Shown: positions 57,480 to 64,000 of the stretch, piece after piece
How positions within the stretch are numbered: position 1 is the stretch's first letter
Layout of the letters: each line of letters opens with the position of its first letter
Source: Vitellaria paradoxa
Lineage: Eukaryota; Streptophyta; Magnoliopsida; Ericales; Sapotaceae
DNA length: 64,000 bases
Direction: 5' to 3'
Assembly: GCA_019916065.1 (NCBI GenBank)
Contig: CM034241.1
Span: 16,235,228 to 16,299,227, forward strand
The notes under the pieces: model-generated
What the model was told of the DNA's origin: nothing
Database searches by the model: none
Seen by the model: the letters and a program-made list of their open reading frames with translations, nothing else
Made by a program: the position numbers and the translations under genes

Positions 57480-60045
57480 TCTGTTTTTGGTGAGATACTA
57501 ATCTCGTAAACACATTAAGACCTCTACTGTCGGAGGGGCCAGTAGACTCCTGAATTGACTAATAACGCGCCCACTTACGCTAAACGCTTGCTTGGATGCT
57601 ATGGTAAATTGGAAATGCAAGGATATCACTGCTAAAGTTGAAAGGACTGGAAACTTAGATTATTGTCCCTTCCACTAGTCTAAAAGATTGAAGTCATCTT
57701 CATGTTCTATCAGATGTGTACCCAAATAACATTGTAGGTCAGATGAAGTTGAACTGCTACTCGCTGATGAATCTATCTGTCAAGATTTCATTCTTCTCCA
57801 ATGGGAGGTATTGCCAAAGTCATCCTAAAAGGATACCGTTGTGGCAGTGGTTGTTTGGGTAGCTATACGATTAGTATCGTACCAACCCATTACAACTTGC
57901 ATTTGCTCTTTAGTGTCATTTAATTGTTCTTGGGTACCTTTAGGGCCATATATCATCCCTAATAATTGACAAAAGAAAAGATCTTCTTTATATCTAGGCT
58001 TTAAAATAGTGGCAATACCAAAATGTATAGGGAAAAGGGTTAAAATATTTATAAAATTTTTCCTTTATTGTAACAACCATAGCAATATAATATTCTTTAA
58101 AAAAAAAAAAACTTCCTTAGCGGGAGGGGGTTTGGCAGGGACCCTACTAGCTTATTAAAAATAGCAAAACAGTACATAATGGAGGGGGACCTTAACCTTA
58201 CCTGAAAAAAAAAAGGAAGCAATAATGGAAATACATAAAGAAGTGGTGACTCACCGCTTTACAATGATCAAAGAAACTACTAGAAAAAAAGATATGAATG
58301 AAAATTGTGGTGACTCACCATAGTACATAAAATAGGAGGGGAACATAGACTTGACCTCCCAAGTAAAAGAACAATGAGGAAACTAAGTCCTAACGTGAGG
58401 CATACCATCAACATCAAGGGAGAGGATACCATAAATAGCTCGAGGAAGATCCCTCTATGCGTAAAATCTCTGGTCTCGCGGTGAACGCATGCCCAGTTGG
58501 CCAAAAAATCATTGCTTGGTTTGTTTCGTTATAAACATGATGAAGTTGGATCATTGCAGAAGAGCAAAGCTGATGAATCCTAGCTAAAAGATTAGCATAT
58601 TCCTAACAGCTAGAACCATGAGAAGGGGCCTAAGAAATCATAGTAGCTGAGTCAAACTTGACGATCAGTGAAGAGAAATCCAAATCAGTAGCCATTTCAT
58701 CAATTAGCCCCAATTGATAAACAACGGTAGAAGAGGTAGGAAAATAAATTCCACAAAATATTTTAGTAGCAATATCAAAAACATGTAAAAAAGTTTTTAT
58801 AAAAAATTGCATTTGCCAATCAATAGGCTCAATTGGGTCTAAACCAATAGCTTAATTACTTAAAATAAATAAATCAATTACTTTTTGATATTTAATAGTA
58901 ACTTTTAATATAATATAGGTTGAATTCCATCTTGTATTAATTTCCATAGGTAATTTCCTAGGGTGTTAAATTAATTTGACTACATAAGCCGGCAAATAAA
59001 TGAATTCTTTTTTGAGAACTCGTAGTACAAACTACAGCTTTTATTTTAGCAATGGAAAAATTCATAAATATTCAATCCATCTTTTACTATTAAATTAAGT
59101 ATATGGGTACAATAATGCCCATGAATTAATGGACTCGTCGTAGACAAAGTATTAAATAAGTAATTAAAAGAAATGTCATTATATGAAACATTATCTAAAG
59201 TAATAGAAAATATTTTTTTACATAATCTCTATTATGCAAGTTCATTAAAAATAAGTTCCTTAGCACTTAATCCAGTGAAGAGTTGTTTAACTAATTTAAA
59301 AGAAATAATGCATTTATTTAATTAATTTCCAATTTTCATTAATGTAATGTACAGTTATGCAAATATATTCAATATTTTGTCAAGATTTTCACATATCGGA
59401 AGTCAAGCAAACATTTCCTTTAAAATTGTCAAATTAAGTTTTTAATTCATCTTTGTTTTTTTTTTGGTTTCAAAATCTAGTAAAACTTTATTTTTTGAAA
59501 TATTTCTTGAAAAACTGTGATATTGTGGTATAAAAGGATCGCGAATAAATTTTTTAAAATATGGATGTTCACTCATTGTGAAAGGTTGTTCATCTTTAAT
59601 AATAAATCTAGCTAAATTATTTTTTGTTTATGTGGGGTCATAATAAAACATATTTAAATTATCCCCTTCATTACCTAATTAAGTTTGTGTAGCATGTGGA
59701 AAATATTGATCAATTACAGGATACGAGAATCGTGTCAGTGCTTTTTTTGTAAATGTCTTTTTAGGTGACTATTTCCAGAAGTAGTCCTACCATCTAATAA
59801 ATCTCAAAAAATATTGCATTTAGCCTTATGCATTCCATCATCACATGGAATTCTAATAAAAAAGTCTCACACTTTTGAAAAGGCATGCTGTTGGCCATGC
59901 TGCAATGATGATGCACCAACATCACCACTTGTGCTAGTAGGTGTTGGTATTGATGGTGATACAAATTGTTCCACTTGTTCTTGAGGGGGAAAAGATATTG
60001 AGTCCCTACCTTCCAAATCAAAAAAAGGGAGTCTTTAGGATCCAT
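57480..60045 (-). pseudogene. hAT transposase (BED finger to dimerisation domain), broken
   Basis: Minus strand, in order. A MDPKDSLF start lies near 60040. A BED zinc finger ending SGNSHLKRHLQKKH is at about 59735-59790. Next come FIIKDEQPFTMSEHPYFKKF (about 59550-59610), a YCTHILNLIVKDGL block (about 59060-59120) and a TSSTVVYQ-type block near 58730. Then GWYDTNR is at about 57860, and the C-terminal dimerisation domain with AFSVSGRVISQFRSLL and PPTVEVLMCLRD is at 57505-57590. This is the full domain order of a plant Ac-like transposase. Multiple stops, frameshifts and a LINE insertion (about 58085-58720) inactivate it. Confidence 0.8.
58085..58720 (-). mobile_element. LINE 3' fragment with RNase H domain, minus strand
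   Basis: The minus strand carries LDFSSLIVKFDSATMIS, then YANLLARIHQLC, QLHHVYNETNQA and FLANWACVHRETR across small frameshifts. This is the C-terminal RNase H (RVT_3) region of plant LINEs. It is followed by a GTCCCTGCCAAACCCCCTCC stretch known from LINE 3' UTRs and a T-rich end on the minus strand. It lies between two parts of the hAT transposase, so it inserted after the hAT element. Confidence 0.65.
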
Positions 60046-60689
60046 TTGGAAAAAAATAATTTGATGGAAAAATTAAAGTATGCAAATTAAAAAAAAATTG
60101 AATATATGCAAATTTAAAAAAAAAAAATTAGATACTAACTTGGAATAATTTGAAACTTTGAACCAATTGATCTTTAAATCTTGAATTCAAATTTGACAGA
60201 ATTGTATGCACTTAAGCACAATTGAATAATACACTTGAGAGTTGCTAGCTTGGTAGTGTAGAAATTTGGGGGAGAATTAGAGTTTTTGAAATGTTGGATG
60301 AAATAGGTTGAAGCATTTATAATAGAAGCTTAGGGGGTTTTGTAATAATTTTTAGGGGGAGGTTTTGTAATTATTTAATTAATTAATTTATTTTTTTTAC
60401 CGTTGGTTGCCCTATTGGCTCACAGGCACACTACCCAACCAACAGAAAAAAAAAGAAAAAAAAAAAAAACACTACAACGGTCAAAAATGGAAAAAAAAAT
60501 TTTTAACTCCCCTCCCAATGGTTACTGACAAAGGCAGGGGAAAGGGAGGGGTGCGTGGGTCTTGGGTCAGGGCAAGTCGTATGGATGACCAGGGTGGGTC
60601 GGGCTGAGCCAAAATGCGGGTCAGGTCTCAGGCCAATCCACCCATTTTCCATCCCTATTCACTATTGTAATTCTAGACTTTTTAAGCAC

Positions 60690-61110
60690 TATCTAAGTTA
60701 GACTAAGTTAGACTTACCTACTTAGAATTAGTTATGGGGTATACAATGCCGACATCGAGTAATTTCAAAAACTTCGCCCTAGCTATTTTATTTATGCTCA
60801 GATTGAGACTTTTTTTGCATTTGTCTCACTGGTTTGGTGTCACCTTCCAAATAAATCATGTTGGTACACTATAGGACTAATACCTTTCAAAACTGTTATA
60901 GTCCACTCGACAATCGTCCTGTGCCTCTTAAACATGATCAAAAATCTACTTTGCGGTGTGGGGTGAGAGATGAAGAAATGATCAATAGGAAAGACTCTTC
61001 TTCACATAGGAATGCATATTTTAAGGTGTAAGGTAAGGATATCCTATTTAGTTTTAGAGCTCTAGACTTAGATGATTCTGCTTTCTTAGACAACAACTCT
61101 AAGGGGTAAA
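60690..61110 (-). pseudogene. Gypsy pol fragment: protease/RT linker and RT N-terminus
   Basis: The minus strand encodes LPYTLKYAFLCEEES, then TIVEWTI and LKGISPIV, then after a frameshift DTKPVRQMQKK and a HCIPHN segment. This matches the segment upstream of the reverse transcriptase palm in Athila/Tat-type gypsy elements (the LPxHLRYAFL, GWTIADLKGISP and PVRQxQRR blocks of the family). Stops and frameshifts inactivate it. The rest of RT was displaced leftwards by the hAT insertion. Confidence 0.75.
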
Positions 61111-61124
61111 AACTGGAGACCCAC

Positions 61125-61972
61125 TGGGAATGGAAACAGATCAGATCGGATATTATCTGTACTATCCCAGAATCCGTTAGGTAAAAAAAAATACCCAGAC
61201 TAAGTATCCGATAGGTATTTTTAACTAGCTACCATATCCTAACAGATTAAGTAATCAGATAACCTAATTAGATACTCATCGAGTAATCGAGTACCATACC
61301 CTTTAGTATGAGGTGGTAAATCAAGATTAGGATTAAAAAATTCTTTGAATACAATAACTTTATAAGTAATTTTACATCTTAACAGACTAAAAAAATCTCT
61401 TTAAATATTTTTTACTTAATAAAATTTATTATATTACTTTTATAAAAATAAATCCCATATTTGATCTCATTTTACATCTCTACTGCAATTAAATAAAAAA
61501 AATGAATTTATGTCCATTCGTTATATCGAGAATCAAATTCTAAGTCTAAAATAAATTATTTAGTATCAAAACCTTGAGTTATTTGGTATTAATTAAATGG
61601 ACTTCATTCTTTGAGCACAATACATATATATATATATATGTATAATATAGTATCTGAATTGATGGTATTATTTGCATAAATTTGAGCATTCAATAATGTA
61701 GGCTGGTAATCAATTAATTTAGACGAGTAATCTCGCTGGGTACCCAATAAATAGATAATTGGTACGGGTAATTTGCACAGTAATTAAGTAATACCTATTG
61801 GGTATCCTAGCCATCCAATACGCTGCATTTATTATCTCCATACCCGTACCCTATAGTTATTAATTTTTATATCCTAACCTACCCCATTACCTGTAAAATT
61901 TAAATATAACTGCACGTATCGGATCAGGATTAGATGAATACTTGTCAGGACGGGTTGAAATTGCCATCTCTA
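61125..61972. mobile_element. Non-autonomous hAT element, 848 bp
   Basis: The left end TGGGAATGGAAAC and the reverse complement of the right end (TAGAGATGGCAATTTC) are hAT-type. The flanking octamers AGACCCAC (61117-61124) and AGATCCAC (61973-61980) match at 7 of 8 positions. Repeated GGTACCC/GGGTATC-type motifs and ATCGGAT motifs fill the interior; no coding sequence. It splits the gypsy pol relic, of which a short further piece may lie at 61981-62048. Confidence 0.7.
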
Positions 61973-62048
61973 AGATCCACTAACTTTATTGGGCTAGGCT
62001 CTAACCATGATATCACATCATTAACATCCTTAAACGTACCCTCAATAC

Positions 62049-62107
62049 TAGAGCTGGCAAATGGGTAGGTTTGGGCAAATCATAAGTTATGATTAAATAG
62101 GTTAAAC
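62049..62107 (+). mobile_element. hAT-like terminus cut by an LTR
   Basis: TAGAGCTGGCAAATGGGTAGG is a typical hAT left end. After 59 bp it is interrupted by the gypsy LTR that starts at 62108. The other half lies outside the window. Confidence 0.45.
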
Positions 62108-64000
62108 TGTAATACCCCGGACTTTTGTGTTAATGTAAATAGATGATTATCTATACATTTTGAGGTAATAGTATGTTGATTAAGTAGTATTCATCATTAG
62201 TAGTACGTTAGAGTTGAGAACTTTGAATAAAGTAAGCCAAACATTCAAGAATTGGCATTTTGGCACAAGTATAGGAAGAGAGTACCTTGGGCGCACAAGG
62301 TACCAATCCTTGGGTGCCCATGGTTTGGGCGCAAGGCATGGAACTCAGTTGGGCGCCTAAGCCTGTAGTAGATATGATAGGTATTGGTGTTCTGAAATTG
62401 TGTGGCCGAGCCTCACCCCTACACACCTATATCTAGCTAGGGGGATGGAAAGACCTAGAAAATACTATTAAAGGATTAAAATATTTCTAAATTTTTATAT
62501 ATACATGTATGATGGAAGAGAGAGGAAGAGTTTTTGGTGTTGGAGAGAGGGGAACCCGGGAGAGGAAGAAGAAACAAGGAGAATTAGGTAGAGTTTTTGG
62601 ATGGTAAGTTCTTCTAGCCTTAAGAAAATCAAATTAACTTTGCAAATATGCAATTGAACACTTAAGGAATCTATCCATGTAATTTATTTGTCATTTAGAT
62701 CAAGCAGTAGAGAGATTGAATCCATCAAAGTTGGGAGCTTGAAACTGGGAAGAAACCACCCTCTTGTTCTTCATATTTATTCAACTTGAGGTAGGGATTC
62801 TATGCAATATTCTTACACATGATGTGTAATAAGTATTAGAACAACATTGGAGTAACCTTTGCAAGTTTTGATTACATTTATGGAAGAAAATGGGAGTTAT
62901 ATACACATATATATGTATGAATAGGTTGATAGAGAGAAAATGATGTTTGATTCATAACTTGGCCCATAGTTGATGAAAAGTCAAATTGTTGGTTTCACTT
63001 GATGCTTATAAGTCTAGTGGTAATGTTAGAAACAAGAAACTTTAAGTATTTTGCCCTAAACTTAGTCGATTTTAAGGTTCCAAGTGTGGAGAATGAAAGA
63101 CCTGGAAAACAGAGTATAAAATTTGTAACTTGAACCAAGCTGTGGGCGCACAAGGTAGAAGACAGTTGGTGCCCCTCGGACACACGAGACATGGGTGTCC
63201 ACACCTTGGGCGCATAGCTTGTTGTCAGTTAGGCGCCCACCGAGGCTAGTTTAGTTTCCGAACTTTGTTTATTTTGGGCATTCAATCCTACGTTCATAAA
63301 GAGTTTAGTACAATGTTTTTGTATGATGTTATGAATCGAAGAAGTATTTCATGTTCCAAAATGTTGATAAGTATTATTTACTTTGTGAGATAAGAATGCA
63401 TGTATTGAAATGTGAACTTGTGTTGATAAATGAAGGTAAATGAATTAAACTTTGAATAAGTGAATTGGAAGAAATGAAAATGTGATGAGTTTTATGATAA
63501 AATGAAATGTGGTTATACGTTGTTGGAAAGCATATGATGATGAATGTGAACTAATGGTTAAAGAGAATTGAATATATTGCAAAGATTAATTGTGTGCTGA
63601 GGGTCATGTGGGGTACGGAAATAGGAAAGGTTATGAGATTACCCTCAGGTTAAAAGCCCGGAACCTGTGTAGGGTTAGGTGTTTATGCCAGTGGGTTAGT
63701 AGCCCACAACATGACGTGTGTATTAGCTCATCGTGGCCCTGGACTACGATCTTAAACGACGACGTTCGGTTTATCATTTTCGTTCGGTTTAGACCCATAA
63801 AAGACGATGTTGTGTGTGTACCCACCCCCGATGACTTGTGTGGAATGATGGTGTGGTTAATGATGAATAAGTGATAATGTGAATATGAGATGTGTTTAGA
63901 TTAAATGTTGGAAAATCTCATAACATGAAATAATTGGAATTGAATGTTATATTACAATGATGTTGACAATTTATTATGGCTTATATGACATGTCGACGAA
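62108..64000 (+). mobile_element. Gypsy family G1 LTR, second + strand copy, cut by the window end
   Basis: Begins TGTAATACCCCGGAC and stays collinear with 9656 to about 11885, including the two GC-rich TTGGGCGCAC blocks (62285-62350 and 63145-63245) and the TTAGTAGCCCACAA block near 63695. Whether it is a solo LTR or the 5' LTR of a longer element cannot be told here. The five bases before it are TAAAC. Confidence 0.8.

Larger units (their letters stand above)
56921..60657 (-). mobile_element. Ac-like hAT DNA transposon relic, 3737 bp
   Basis: The right end read on the minus strand begins TAGGGATGGAAAATGGGTGG. The left end begins AAGGAGTCTAAATGGGTTGG. The flanking octamers are TTAACTAC and TTCACTAT, which match at 6 of 8 positions, so a decayed 8-bp hAT duplication is likely. 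GGGTCGG/GCCCGACCC-type subterminal motifs lie inside both ends. The interior is a minus-strand transposase relic interrupted by a LINE 3' end. Confidence 0.7.

Overview
This window is nuclear DNA of a flowering plant, most likely a eudicot. It is AT-rich and has intron-split genes with GT/AG junctions. It carries layered copia, gypsy, CACTA, hAT, PIF/Harbinger, LINE and SINE insertions, and fragments of plastid DNA. All calls were made by eye from the sequence; no alignment or search was run.

The only intact protein-coding gene I could reconstruct is on the + strand at 46114-53379. It is an 18-exon NADPH-cytochrome P450 reductase (CPR) whose splice sites and phases all agree, giving 707 codons plus stop. 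It has the N-terminal membrane anchor, the FMN, FAD and NADPH binding motifs, and the terminal Trp. It is the electron donor for microsomal P450s.

Left part (1-18.8 kb). A CACTA element (911-8244, 3-bp target duplication AAT) carries a captured, broken first exon of a CCHC/SHAQKYF-type MYB gene. It also carries a LINE 3' end, two Tourist/Harbinger-like MITEs and a solo LTR with a ~103-bp tandem repeat. Next comes a gypsy LTR remnant on the minus strand. It is split by a 2.7-kb + strand solo LTR of the same family (9656-12366, target duplication CATTT). A 3'-truncated minus-strand copia element follows (about 13.5-17.96 kb).

Middle (18.8-46 kb). A copia element with both LTRs (18833-23819) has lost nearly all of pol. 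The right half of a second CACTA element follows (to 28677), then gypsy LTR pieces, a 3.6-kb solo LTR (30561-34204), a tRNA-derived SINE (34228-34450), another solo LTR (36691-38281), a hAT-like element, a rbcL/ycf2 plastid-derived segment, and two foldback elements. One foldback ends about 380 bp before the CPR start codon.

Right part (53.4-64 kb). A minus-strand gypsy pol relic is split by an Ac-like hAT element (56921-60657), which is itself interrupted by a LINE 3' end, and by a second hAT-like element (61125-61972). The window ends inside another copy of the 2.7-kb gypsy LTR family.

The most unusual signal is a set of almost tail-only LINE insertions. They are 20-45 bp of poly(A) plus a shared TTACC-like 3' end, flanked by 9- to 16-bp target duplications. 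One lies in a CPR intron.
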